Assembly (NCBI RefSeq): GCF_003584645.1
Contig: NZ_AP017928.1
Location: 1,824,981 to 1,888,980, forward strand
Length of the DNA stretch: 64,000 bases
DNA from: Methylocaldum marinum
GTDB taxonomy: Bacteria > Pseudomonadota > Gammaproteobacteria > Methylococcales > Methylococcaceae
Direction: 5' to 3'
Positions 27,274 to 35,986 of the stretch are shown piece after piece. The translations under genes and the position numbers were made by a program. The notes under the pieces were generated by a model. It searched no databases, was not told the origin of the DNA, and was given only the letters and a program-made list of their open reading frames with translations. Position 1 is the first letter of the stretch, and each line of letters begins with the position of its first letter.

Positions 27274-28560
27274 TCAAAACCCCATAACGTACTTTGCGAT
27301 CAGAAAATATAAGACTAGGCCAAAGGTATCGACCAGTGTCGTCACTACCGGAGCGCTCACTACCGCCGGATCGATTCCCAAACGTCGAGCCAGCATCGGC
27401 ATTCCGGAACCTACCAGATTCGCCAGGACACAGATGGCGATCAGCGTTAGGGAGACCGTCACCGCCAGCCCCGGCGTGAACAGCAGTAACACGGGAACAT
27501 GGGCGAGCACGGCGACCGCGCTGCCGAGCAGAATACCGACGCGGGTCTCGCGGAGAATGACCCGCGCAATTCCCACGCCATTGATGTCGCCGGTGGCCAT
27601 GGCCCGAATCACGGTGGTCGCCGATTGGGCTCCACAGTTGCCGCCAATCCCGATGAGAAGGGGGATGAACACCGAAAGGCTGATCGCCTGCTCCAGGAGC
27701 GATTCGAAAGTGGTGATTACGTTGACCGTCATGGTGCCGGCCAAGGCGAGCAGCAACAGCCAGACCAAGCGAGCCCGGGCGAGATCCAACAAGGTGATCG
27801 AAAAATAGGGACGATCCACCGGCTCGCTACCACCGGCCCGAGCAAAGTCCTCCTCCTGTTCGAGCTGAACGACGTCCATGGCATCGTCCACCGTAATCAA
27901 GCCGAGCAAATGCCGAGCATCGTCGACTACCGGCAGCGCCAACAGATCCGCCGCCTGAATCAGACTGGCCACCTGCTCCTGGTCTGTCTCAGGCGCTACC
28001 GTGGGTACCGGCGCCAGCATGACGTCCTCCACCTGCTGGCCCGGGTCGGCCAGCACCAGAGCACTAAGCATTGCCAATCCCACCAGCCGCTCGCCGCTGT
28101 CGAGGACCGGCAGCACGTTCACGGTACTGACCGCACGGCCCTCGCGGTGGATTAAGGTCAACGCGTCCCGTACCAAAAACTCCGGCCGAAGCGGCAAATA
28201 CTCCGGATTCATGATGCGGCCCGCGCTCTCCGCGGGGAAGGCGAGCAATTTGTGGGTCAGGCGCCTTTCGCGGGGACTGAGGCGGGCCAGCAGAGCCTGG
28301 CCTACCGGCTCAGGCAAGGTATCCAGCAGGCGGACTCGGTCATCCGGATCGAGATCCTCGAGCAATCGATTGACTTGATGATCGCGCAGAAACGCCAGCA
28401 CCTCCTTCTGCAGCGGCGCTTCGAACTGTTCAAAAACAGCCCGCGCCACTTCCGGCGGATAATGCGACAGTGCCTCCGCCCGCTGCGGCGGTTCCAGCCG
28501 CCGTAGCGCCTTGACGGCATCGAGCGTATTTTCCGGCATTTCACCGTCTTGATGACTCAT
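27274..28560 (-). CDS. mgtE: Magnesium transporter MgtE
   Basis: 428 residues from MSHQDGEMPENTLD (start 28560; the frame stays open to 28605). Layout is that of MgtE: an N-terminal helical superhelix domain (FRDHQVNRLLEDLDPDDRVR region), two CBS domains (RDALTLIHREGRAVSTVNVL; LLALPVVDDARHLLGLITVD) and a membrane domain of about five helices with LIGIGGNCGAQSATTVIRAM, the conserved pore motif. It is a Mg2+-gated channel in which Mg2+ bound by the N and CBS domains closes the pore. No M-box-like leader was recognised upstream. Confidence 0.95.
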   Translation of the reverse strand: MSHQDGEMPENTLDAVKALRRLEPPQRAEALSHYPPEVARAVFEQFEAPLQKEVLAFLRDHQVNRLLEDLDPDDRVRLLDTLPEPVGQALLARLSPRERRLTHKLLAFPAESAGRIMNPEYLPLRPEFLVRDALTLIHREGRAVSTVNVLPVLDSGERLVGLAMLSALVLADPGQQVEDVMLAPVPTVAPETDQEQVASLIQAADLLALPVVDDARHLLGLITVDDAMDVVQLEQEEDFARAGGSEPVDRPYFSITLLDLARARLVWLLLLALAGTMTVNVITTFESLLEQAISLSVFIPLLIGIGGNCGAQSATTVIRAMATGDINGVGIARVILRETRVGILLGSAVAVLAHVPVLLLFTPGLAVTVSLTLIAICVLANLVGSGMPMLARRLGIDPAVVSAPVVTTLVDTFGLVLYFLIAKYVMGF

Positions 28561-28742
28561 TACGTCCTGGATCGTTGGGTGCTGAAGGCATTTCGGCACG
28601 ACCATGTGCCAAACTCGAGAATCTCGTATGTTACGCTGTTCTTTGCAGGGTATTCCATGCGCCTAATTCTTTGGACAATCGGCATGGCCGGTATCGTTCA
28701 GAGCTCTTCCGTAATATGGTATTTATCTTTTTCGAGTTCGAA

Positions 28743-28868
28743 CGAATAAGGTTTCGCTGCCGCGACGGGTTTATGAGTGCGGGTTCTCGGACCCATAGTC
28801 AAATGAACCCTCGCGAAGCGAAACCTTTTATTCGGTGGGTTACGGCCGAAGGCCTAACCCACCCTACC
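28743..28868. repeat. Dispersed repeat family B, copy 1
   Basis: It contains GCGAAACCTTTTATTCGGTG then GGTTACGG, a short loop and CCTAACCCACCCTACC, a hairpin-forming unit. An inverted copy of part of it (AATAAGGTTTCGCTGCCGCG, 28745 on) lies just upstream. The same sequence recurs at 32427-32495 on the far side of the broken restriction locus. Apart from this, 28561-29034 shows nothing recognisable. Confidence 0.8.
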
Positions 28869-29862
28869 ATACCGCCGAGTGGACGCATCCCTGCGTCCAC
28901 CCTTCGGGCCATTCCCGCCCACGCCAGCGATGCTCGGCTGCGTCGACGGACAAATCATCTTCATTCGTAAACAATCTATCCAACGTGATGCCCGCATTTT
29001 GCAGACGCATTGCTGACTATGAGACTCATCAGCGTCAATTATTCCGGATTCCGGTCAGTGAAATAATGCGATCTTTAAAATCCTCATAGTCCTCAGATCG
29101 ACCATTTATAAGCGTCGAAAGCCGATAAAACCGATTTGTAGAAGGAGACTCACGCTTTGCCATATCAAGATCAATGCGGTCGACATTCACGACAGTCCAG
29201 CATTCCACATAACCGGAAGCTTTTGCCTTTTGATGATTTTTTTCAGCTTCTCCGATACGGTTGTGAATGTTGGAAAAATCGGTACCCCCTTTAACTTCGA
29301 CGGCGATAATGTTCCGAAATTTACCTTTCGTCATTTCTTCACGTATGACAATGTCGGGATCGGGCGCAAATGCGATAGACACCTTGCGCCCTGCGGCGTT
29401 TTCGATCTCTATTTTTCCCGAACTCGATGAAGTAGCGGCATGTTGGACGATAAGATGAATCGCCTCAAACACGCGAACAATGCCTTCCGCCCCTTTCTTC
29501 ACATTCGCTCCGCCACGGAGTTGCGGACCAACCGTCAGCAAGGCCAAGTCGTCCAGTAACTCGCGACTGAGCCGATCTGCGCCGATACCCTCCACCAAGG
29601 CGCAAGCGCTATCGATCAAAGCTTTGCACAGCGCGGACAGAGAGGCCTTTTGTCCCTCGTTCAAACGCCCGAACTCTTCCATTGCTTTGAAACCCGAAAC
29701 ACCAAACTCCGCGCTATAAAAAGCTTTCTGATTGAAGCCGAACAAAAGCCGGTAATACCCTAATAATCGCGGATTCTTTTCAAATAAGCACGGAACAGGA
29801 AACACCAACTCGCCACGCAGCCCTCGGGCAGCCAAGGCTTTAAGACAATAGAGTTGTTTCAG

Positions 29863-30871
29863 ATGCTAAACAATTGTAAATCAACAGATTTTGTAGTTCC
29901 AAAGCCCGGCGGAAAGTGAGAAAAAATAATCCACGAAGTGACCCAGATGATTTCTAATCCGATGCATCATGCAGTGGAAGAACTTCATGCCACCGATGGC
30001 ATGCTCAACGATGACCCGCGTGGCGGCTTGTTTTCTGTTCTGTTTCTTCTGCTCAGGCGTCAATGTCGGATTAGGGTTTTTCTTGGATTTTCTAGGTTTC
30101 TTGTGGGGTAGATATATTTGGGTACTTTGATAATCTTTGTCCGCGTCCAGAAATCCTAAGTCAAGCCATAAATTGACCTTCTCGAACCACGCTGAACCCG
30201 GCGTGAAGACATCTTTCATGAGTGTGTAGTCATGTACGCTGCCTGCCACAATGCAACACAAAAACAATATCCTTCGATTAAAGTCGGAGATTACGAGGGA
30301 TTTGAGCGTATGTCTTTTTTTTCCACTGTAATGCTTTTCCTGTTCAGTTTCATCTTGGGGTCGAACGCAAGCGACCTCCACGCCTTCGATCGCTATGTTC
30401 TTATATTGATCAATGAGTTGAGAGAATTCTTCTGGGGTTGTTAGCGTGCGCTCCGGCATGACGTTGAGGCTTGTCAACGCTCGCACTAAAACCGGCAGCA
30501 AGCGGTCGATGTGGGCATGGGCATGTCCGCCACTGAAACCGAAATGAAAGCCCAGAACGTCAAAAGTAGGATAGGTTTTCAAATAGTACAAAACGAAAAA
30601 CAGCTTTTTCTCGTAAGAATCAAGATAACCTTTAGGGCCGCCCTGTTTGACGTGTTTTATTTCGCCCTTTTCGACACGCTCTCGATCGATGGCTTGAGCG
30701 GCCGACTCGAATACTTTGACGAGGGCTGTGAACTTCGCCTTGGGCATTCCAATCAACGATTCCACGATGCGGTCATCGGTTATTTGGCTAAATTTGTCGT
30801 AGATCATTGAAGGTTTTTATATTCGAATTTGTTTGAGAAACAAGTGGGCTATCAAGACCATGCATTAGCAT
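29863..30871 (-). mobile_element. IS5-superfamily element (DDE_Tnp_4 type) inside the restriction gene
   Basis: A 1009-bp element with short inverted ends ATGCTAA, flanked by CAG at 29860-29862 and 30872-30874 as a 3-bp target duplication. The boundaries are supported because excision at this duplication restores a continuous restriction-enzyme frame across the site. It is clearly more AT-rich than the surroundings. Confidence 0.72.
29881..30807 (-). CDS. IS5-superfamily transposase with Asp-to-Glu change at first catalytic position
   Basis: 308 residues. An N-terminal HTH region is followed by a DDE_Tnp_4-type core: VACVRPQDETEQEKHYSGKK with RHTLKSLVI, then LWLDLGFLDADKDYQSTQIY and VIVEHAIGGMKFFHCM. 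The last two supply Asp and Glu. The first catalytic residue, normally Asp in a I-D-G-x-E context, is Glu here (AIEGVEVACV, codon GAA). Unless the family tolerates this, the enzyme may be inactive. The frame is otherwise complete. Confidence 0.85.
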   Translation of the reverse strand: MIYDKFSQITDDRIVESLIGMPKAKFTALVKVFESAAQAIDRERVEKGEIKHVKQGGPKGYLDSYEKKLFFVLYYLKTYPTFDVLGFHFGFSGGHAHAHIDRLLPVLVRALTSLNVMPERTLTTPEEFSQLIDQYKNIAIEGVEVACVRPQDETEQEKHYSGKKRHTLKSLVISDFNRRILFLCCIVAGSVHDYTLMKDVFTPGSAWFEKVNLWLDLGFLDADKDYQSTQIYLPHKKPRKSKKNPNPTLTPEQKKQNRKQAATRVIVEHAIGGMKFFHCMMHRIRNHLGHFVDYFFSLSAGLWNYKIC

Positions 30872-31046
30872 CAGGTACAACTCTAATGTTCGGGAACGTA
30901 TTCGGATAACTGGGTATTCAGCAGGGCAAGATCGGTCTTCTCTACCGTCGAACCAAGCGCATCCTGCATGTACAAAGTACGCATCTGACCGAGTGCAAAT
31001 GAAAAATCGATTTGCAATTCGGGTGCGGGAATTCGGAAGGCAGCCA

Positions 31047-31360
31047 TTATGCAGCTACCTTAATGACACTCGGTTCGAAAATACCCAATCTTTGAACCGC
31101 CATTCGGACATATTCCGAATGAAGTTCTATACCAACATACCGGCGTCCATGGCTTAAACAAACAAGTCCTACGGTACCTGAACCGAAAAAAAAATCGAGC
31201 ACGAAATCGTTCGGCTTCGTGGAAGCGAGTATGCAAGGCTCGATTAAAGCGGGCGGAAACGTGGCAAAATGCGCACCCGGAAATGCTTGGGTATTAATAC
31301 CCAGCCCTTTAAAGGTGGAATCAAAAACGCAAGTATGTCTGCCCTGATTCCTGATTTATT
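31047..31360 (-). pseudogene. DNA methyltransferase (N4/N6, amino type), C-terminal fragment
   Basis: This frame is closed by the stop at 31047-31049. It contains NTQAFPGAHFATFPPALIEP, then DFVLDFFFGSGTVGLVCLSH and GRRYVGIELHSEYVRMAVQR. The F-x-G-S-G-T motif binds S-adenosylmethionine, and GAHFATFP...IEP is typical of DNA N4-cytosine or N6-adenine methylases. The catalytic (S/D)PP(Y/W) half is missing, and the frame is lost before an ISL3 element starting at about 31423. The four-base stop/start overlap with the restriction gene marks a former R-M operon. Confidence 0.75.
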
Positions 31361-31422
31361 TTCTCCCCGCCTATAACCTCAAATACCCCACTCGTTATGA
31401 TTGAACTGCTCTGCCTGAAAAT

Positions 31423-32425
31423 GGCTCTCCCATATTTTCCGTGGTAAACACTACATGCAGTATGCCAAGGAATGGATAGCGAAATGTCAGCGGCTTTGAT
31501 ATTTTGCTGGAAGCCATGATTTTCTTTTAAGCTCAAATGACTCAACCGCAGATACAGATACCCTTAGACCTGCCCAATGTTCAGGTAGAACATTGCGAAC
31601 AAACACCTCAAGGTTTGGTGATTACGGTGGTCAGCACTAGCCAAACTGCCGTGTGTCGTCGGTGCGGGCGCACGATTGATAAGTTTCACGGCTACGATAA
31701 AGAGATTACCTTGCGGCATCTGCCGATTTTTGACCGGCCGGTTTGGATTCGGATCAAGCCCAAACGTTTTCAATGCCCCCATTGCCACAAAGGCCCGACC
31801 ACGACCCAGCGTTGTGAGTGGTATGACCCGAAGAGTCCCCATACCAAGGCTTACGAGCATTGGATTCTGCGGGAATTGGTCAACAGTACATTGAGTGATG
31901 TCAGTTTGAAACGCGACCTCACGGTGGCGTGCATCGAAGGCATCATCGACCGCCATGTTCAGCGGCAAGTCGATTGGTCAACGGTGCCAAACTTGGAATT
32001 GCTTGGGATTGACGAAATTGCGCTGAAGAAAGGGCATAAAGACTTTGTGGTGATTATTTCGGGTGTTACGGTTAAGCGGGAGAAGTTTATTCTGGCGGTG
32101 TTGCCGGACAGGAAAAAAGAGACGGTCAAATCCTTTTTGGAGACATTACCACCGGATCAACGCGAGCAGGTCCGCCAAGTCTGTATCGACATGAATGAAG
32201 GTTACCGCAATGCGGTTCAAGAACCCCTACCCAACGTGCCAATAGTGGTTGATCGTTTTCACGTGGCCAAGCATGACCGCGATTGCGCCGATAAAGCTCG
32301 CAAAGCCGAAATGAAGCGCTTGAAAACGACATTGTCCGAGCATGACTATGCGCAGTTGAAAGGGGCGATGTGGGCGTTTCGTAAACCCTGGATAGCCTTA
32401 AGCGAGAATCCACACTCAATTCAAC
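31423..32425 (+). mobile_element. ISL3-family element, truncated at its right side
   Basis: The left end GGCTCTCCCATATTTTCCG resembles ISL3 termini (GGCTCTTCC type) and lies 114 bp before the transposase. The right part is missing: the coding sequence runs into repeat family B at about 32427. The element is therefore incomplete and immobile on its own. Confidence 0.65.
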
Positions 32426-32448
32426 CCGTCGCGGCAGCGACACCTTAA
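31537..32448 (+). pseudogene. ISL3-family transposase, C-terminally truncated
   Basis: 303 codons. The N-terminal zinc-finger region has VCRRCGRTIDKFHGYDKEIT and FQCPHCHKGP, then an HTH. The DDE core has Asp in LELLGIDEIALKKGHKDFVV and Asp in IVVDRFHVAKH. Full-length relatives run about 400 residues, and the conserved Glu and end are missing. The last about 10 codons (IQPVAAATP) derive from the adjoining repeat. It is inactive. Confidence 0.85.
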
Positions 32449-32495
32449 AAGCGAAACCTTATTCGGTGGGTTACGGCTGCGCCTAACCCACCCTA
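32427..32495. repeat. Dispersed repeat family B, copy 2
   Basis: CCCGTCGCGGCAGCGA, then GCGAAACCTTATTCGGTGGG and TTACGG-loop-CCTAACCCACCCTAC. Closely matches 28743-28868, including the part that is inverted there. It truncates the ISL3 transposase. Confidence 0.78.
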
Positions 32496-32517
32496 CGACT
32501 ACGACAGATAAGGTATC

Positions 32518-32697
32518 TCAACGACGATCATCCGGTTCCTTCGCAACGCCTTTAAAGGGTTTGCCATCAGTCTTTTGATCCATAAAACGGCCAGTTGAAG
32601 CATCACGCTTTGTCCAATTTCCATTTTTGGGATTTTGGGTCTGCGACCGATTATCGATAGATCCACGGCGAAAACCGTTACCTGTATTTCTTGCCAT
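32518..32697 (-). CDS. Small basic protein, conserved hypothetical
   Basis: 59 residues from MARNTGNGFRRGSIDNRSQT to PFKGVAKEPDDRR. It resembles a widespread family of small polar proteins with the pattern RNTGNG...R-x-Q-x-x-NP-x-x-G-x-W-x-KRD-x-x-TGRFMD-x-K. The function is unknown. Homologues are often found near mobile or restriction genes, as here. The ATG at 32697 gives the conserved start; the frame extends five codons further upstream. Confidence 0.62.
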   Translation of the reverse strand: MARNTGNGFRRGSIDNRSQTQNPKNGNWTKRDASTGRFMDQKTDGKPFKGVAKEPDDRR

Positions 32698-32760
32698 AAC
32701 GTTCTCCCACAATTTATGGGTTAAGCGATAAATTTCCTTCCCTCACCCTAACCCCGTCCC

Positions 32761-32785
32761 AGAGGGAGAGGGAGAGGGAGAGGGA
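32761..32785. repeat. Hexanucleotide tandem repeat AGAGGG x4
   Basis: Four uninterrupted copies of AGAGGG in the short gap downstream of nrdA. It is non-coding, and slippage could vary the copy number. Confidence 0.85.
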
Positions 32786-32817
32786 ACTGAAAGGTCCCAC
32801 AGTAGAGAGGAAGCAAA

Positions 32818-35739
32818 TCACTGACATGCCTCACATTCCGGATCATCAATCGAACACATCTTCACCCCCGAAGCCGCCGCCTCGGCATAGGCAGCTTCCG
32901 CCGGATGATGCTTCGTTCCCGGAATCGCATCGTCGATGGGGTCGGTCTTCACGGCGTTGAGCTTACCGTCGAAGGCGGTGCTCTTCTCCACGTGGGTGGC
33001 GCCCATGGTGCGGAGATAGTAGGTGGTCTTGAGGCCGCGGATCCAGGCCAGCTTGTACAGGTTGTCGAGCTTCTTCCCGGAAGGCTCGGCCATGTAAAGG
33101 TTGAGGGACTGTGCCTGGTCGATCCACTTCTGCCGGCGCGAGGCGGCTTCCACCAGCCAGCGCGGGTCAACTTCGAAGGCGGTGGCGTAGATCTGTTTGA
33201 GCTGGTCCGGTATGCGCTCGATCTTTTGCAGGCTGCCGTCGTAGTACTTGAGGTCATTGATCATGACCGCATCCCACAGGTCGAGCTTCTTGAGATCGTT
33301 CACCAGATACGGATTGACCACGGTGAACTCGCCGGAGAGGTTCGATTTGACGAACAGGTTCTGATAGGTCGGCTCGATCGACTGCGACACTCCGCAAATG
33401 TTGGAGATGGTCGCCGTCGGAGCGATCGCCATGGTGTTGCTGTTGCGCATGCCGACCGCTTTCACCCGATCGCGGAGCGCGTCCCAGTCCAGGGCGAAGC
33501 TGCGATCTTGCTGGAGATAACCGCCCCTGCCCTGTTCGACCAGCGCCATGGAATCGTAGGGCAGAATGCCCTGGCTCCACAGCGAGCCTTCGAAGCTGGA
33601 ATAGCGGCCCCGTTCTTCGGCGAGATCGGTGGACGCCTTGATGGCGTAGTAGCTCACCAGTTCCATGCTCTTATCGGCGAAGCTTACGGCTTCATCGGAC
33701 GCATAGGGGATGCGCAGCTTGTACAGCGTGTCCTGGAAACCCATGATGCCGAGCCCGACCGGGCGGTGGCGCAGGTTCGAGCGACGCGCCTGGGGAACGC
33801 TGTAGTAGTTGATATCGATGACATTGTCCAGCATGCGCATGGCGGTGGAAATGGTCTTCTCCAGCTTGTACGCGTCGAGAACGCCGTCCTTGGTGACGTG
33901 GTTCGACAGGTTCACGCTGCCCAGGTTGCACACGGCGATCTCGTTGTCGTTGGTGTGCAGGGTGATCTCGGTGCACAGATTGGAGCTGTGGACCACGCCC
34001 ATGTGCCGGTTGGTATAGCGCAGGTTGCAGGGGTCCTTGAAGGTAATCCAGGGGTGCCCAGTTTCGAACAGCATGGACAGCATCTTGCGCCAAAGCTGCG
34101 TCGCCGGAAGCCGCTTGTATAGCGTGATTTCGCCGCGATCCACCTTGGCTTCATATTCCAGGTAGCGTTTCTCGAAGGCTTCGCCGGTGAGATCGTGCAG
34201 GTCCGACGTTTCGCTGGGCGTGAACAGTGTCCAATCGCCCTCTTCCGCCACCCGCTTCATGAATAGATCGGGCACCCAGTTGGCAGTGTTCATGTCATGA
34301 GTGCGGCGGCGATCGTCGCCGGTGTTCTTGCGGAGCTCCAGGAACTCTTCGATATCCAGATGCCAGGTTTCCAGATAGGCGCACATGGCACCCTTGCGCT
34401 TCCCGCCCTGGTTGACGGCAACTGCGGTGTCGTTGGCCACCTTGAGGAACGGAACCACGCCCTGGGACTTGCCGTTGGTACCCTTGATATGGGAACCCAT
34501 GGCACGAACCCGGGTCCAATCGTTCCCCAGGCCGCCGGCATATTTGGATAGCAAGGCGTCGTCCTTGATGGCGCCGAAAATGCCGTCCAGATCATCCGGA
34601 ACGGTGGCGAGATAACATGAAGAAAGCTGTGGGCGCAGCGTGCCGGAGTTGAACAAGGTCGGCGTGGAACTCATGAAATCGAAGCTGGAAAGCAGGTCGT
34701 AGAACTCGACGGCTTTCGCTTCGCGATCGATTTCGTTGATGGCGAGTCCCATGGCCACACGCATGAAGAACGCCTGGGGCAGCTCGAAACGGATACTCTT
34801 GGCGTGAATGAAATAACGATCGTAGAGCGTTTGCAGCCCCAGGTAAGTGAACTGAAGATCCCGTTCCGGCTTGAGCGCAGCGCCCAGGCGCTGCAGATCG
34901 AACCGGGTCAGCTCCGGCGACAGGAGTTCAAGTTCCGCGCCGCGCTTCACGTAATCCGCGAAATACTCCGCGTAGCGCTCCGCCATTTCGTCCTGAGTGG
35001 CTTCGACGAAGCCGTGGCCGAGGAAGCTCAGCGCCTCGCAGCGCAGGCTATCCAGTAGCAGCCTGGCGGCCACGTACGAGTAATTCGGCTCCTGTTCGAT
35101 ACGTGCACGCGCCGCCATCATGAGCGCCGGGGCCACATCTTTCTCGGGCACGCCGTCGAACAGATTGCGCTGTGTTTCTTCGAGAATCCAGGTCCCGTCC
35201 ACGTCGGCGAGATCGCGGCAGGCTTCCTCGACGATTTTCTGCAGACGAGTCATGTCCAAGGGTTTTTGGGAACCGTCGGGCAGGGTCACGTGAATGGCGG
35301 GTTGCCGCGTTTCCTGCTGCTCGGCGGCTTTTTGCGCGCGAGCCCGAGCCCTGTCCTCGCGATACAGCACGTAAGCGCGGGCGATCTTGTGGTGGCCGCC
35401 GCGCATCAGGGCCAATTCGACCTGGTCCTGAATGTCTTCGATGTGAATGGTTCCACCGGAAGGATTGCGCCGGAACAAGGCGCTGGCGACCTGTCGGGTC
35501 AGCTCTTCGACGGTCTCGTGGATACGCCGGCTGGCGGCCGCGGTATTGCCTTCGACCGCCAAAAACGCTTTGGTAATGGCGACGCTGATTTTGCCGACGT
35601 CGAATAGCGTCACTTTGCCGTTGCGCCGGATGACGCGCATCTCGCCGGGAGCGGTCGCGCGCAGATCTGCCGAAACAGCCGGTCGATCCGGGGGAATCGA
35701 GGTCGGCTGACTGGTACGGGCTACGGATTCGGTTTCCAT
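32818..35739 (-). CDS. nrdA: Ribonucleoside-diphosphate reductase class Ia, alpha subunit
   Basis: 973 residues. NrdA binds substrate and allosteric effectors and reduces ribonucleoside diphosphates. Two ATP-cone-like regions precede the barrel: RVIRRNGKVTLFDVGKISVA (about 34) and VTLPDGSQKPLDMTRLQKIV (about 150). This is longer than E. coli NrdA (761), so overall activity is probably dATP-controlled. The barrel has LSSCYLATVPDDLDGIF (active-site Cys), NLCTEITLHTNDNEIAVCNL (Cys plus N/E) and NSNTMAIAPTATISNICGVS. The C-terminus CSIDDPECEACQ has the redox Cys pair that accepts thioredoxin electrons. An NrdR-box pair lies upstream. Confidence 0.97.
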   Translation of the reverse strand: METESVARTSQPTSIPPDRPAVSADLRATAPGEMRVIRRNGKVTLFDVGKISVAITKAFLAVEGNTAAASRRIHETVEELTRQVASALFRRNPSGGTIHIEDIQDQVELALMRGGHHKIARAYVLYREDRARARAQKAAEQQETRQPAIHVTLPDGSQKPLDMTRLQKIVEEACRDLADVDGTWILEETQRNLFDGVPEKDVAPALMMAARARIEQEPNYSYVAARLLLDSLRCEALSFLGHGFVEATQDEMAERYAEYFADYVKRGAELELLSPELTRFDLQRLGAALKPERDLQFTYLGLQTLYDRYFIHAKSIRFELPQAFFMRVAMGLAINEIDREAKAVEFYDLLSSFDFMSSTPTLFNSGTLRPQLSSCYLATVPDDLDGIFGAIKDDALLSKYAGGLGNDWTRVRAMGSHIKGTNGKSQGVVPFLKVANDTAVAVNQGGKRKGAMCAYLETWHLDIEEFLELRKNTGDDRRRTHDMNTANWVPDLFMKRVAEEGDWTLFTPSETSDLHDLTGEAFEKRYLEYEAKVDRGEITLYKRLPATQLWRKMLSMLFETGHPWITFKDPCNLRYTNRHMGVVHSSNLCTEITLHTNDNEIAVCNLGSVNLSNHVTKDGVLDAYKLEKTISTAMRMLDNVIDINYYSVPQARRSNLRHRPVGLGIMGFQDTLYKLRIPYASDEAVSFADKSMELVSYYAIKASTDLAEERGRYSSFEGSLWSQGILPYDSMALVEQGRGGYLQQDRSFALDWDALRDRVKAVGMRNSNTMAIAPTATISNICGVSQSIEPTYQNLFVKSNLSGEFTVVNPYLVNDLKKLDLWDAVMINDLKYYDGSLQKIERIPDQLKQIYATAFEVDPRWLVEAASRRQKWIDQAQSLNLYMAEPSGKKLDNLYKLAWIRGLKTTYYLRTMGATHVEKSTAFDGKLNAVKTDPIDDAIPGTKHHPAEAAYAEAAASGVKMCSIDDPECEACQ

Positions 35740-35780
35740 AGGTGCGGGTCCTCAGAAGATGTCTGGATGTATGTCGCTAT

Positions 35781-35828
35781 ACACTATAGAATGTGGTCGA
35801 TGACGACGTCAAGCACAATATAATGTGT
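35781..35828 (-). promoter_or_regulatory. NrdR-box pair upstream of nrdA
   Basis: ACACTATAGAATGTGG (35781-35796) and GCACAATATAATGTGT (35813-35828) closely match ACACWATATATWGTGT and start 32 bp apart, three helical turns. They lie 42-89 bp upstream of the nrdA start. This is the standard layout for repression by the ATP-cone/zinc-ribbon regulator NrdR. The rest of 35740-35986 shows no gene. Confidence 0.8.
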
Positions 35829-35986
35829 TTTAGTCTGTTAAGGACTTGTGGATAAGCTGTGTAAAAAAAGCTGTAAATTGCATTGAAATCAAGGCACTTG
35901 GCGAACGTCCATTATTCGGCCAGCGGGTTTGTTGTAACATGTCTCAGCCGATTTATAACAACTGATAACAAGGGCAAACTTTCACC

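Larger units (their letters stand above)
29035..31047 (-). pseudogene. XcyI-type restriction endonuclease, disrupted by IS and frameshift
   Basis: The gene starts at 31047 (MAAFRIPAPELQIDFSFALG), its ATG overlapping the methyltransferase stop (TAATG). It reads to LSEYVPEH, where a one-base shift is needed to continue RTLELY, and is then split by the IS at 29863-30871. Removing the IS and one CAG copy joins LYLKQLYCLKALAARGLRGE in one frame. The long remaining part (to 29035) has GGANVKKG, the nuclease core DPDIVIREE and IAVEVKGGTDFSNIHNRIGE (D...E-x-K), and ends DRIISLTGIRNN. Overall it resembles the XcyI family (CCCGGG), recognised from memory. It should not make active enzyme. Confidence 0.68.

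Noticed and set aside
28561..29034. Possible Mg2+-sensing leader for mgtE
   Set aside because: I could not build a conserved M-box fold here; the sequence is mostly dispersed repeat.
32905..34122. 405-codon plus-strand frame opposite nrdA
   Set aside because: Antisense shadow of nrdA; His- and Val-rich composition without a domain.
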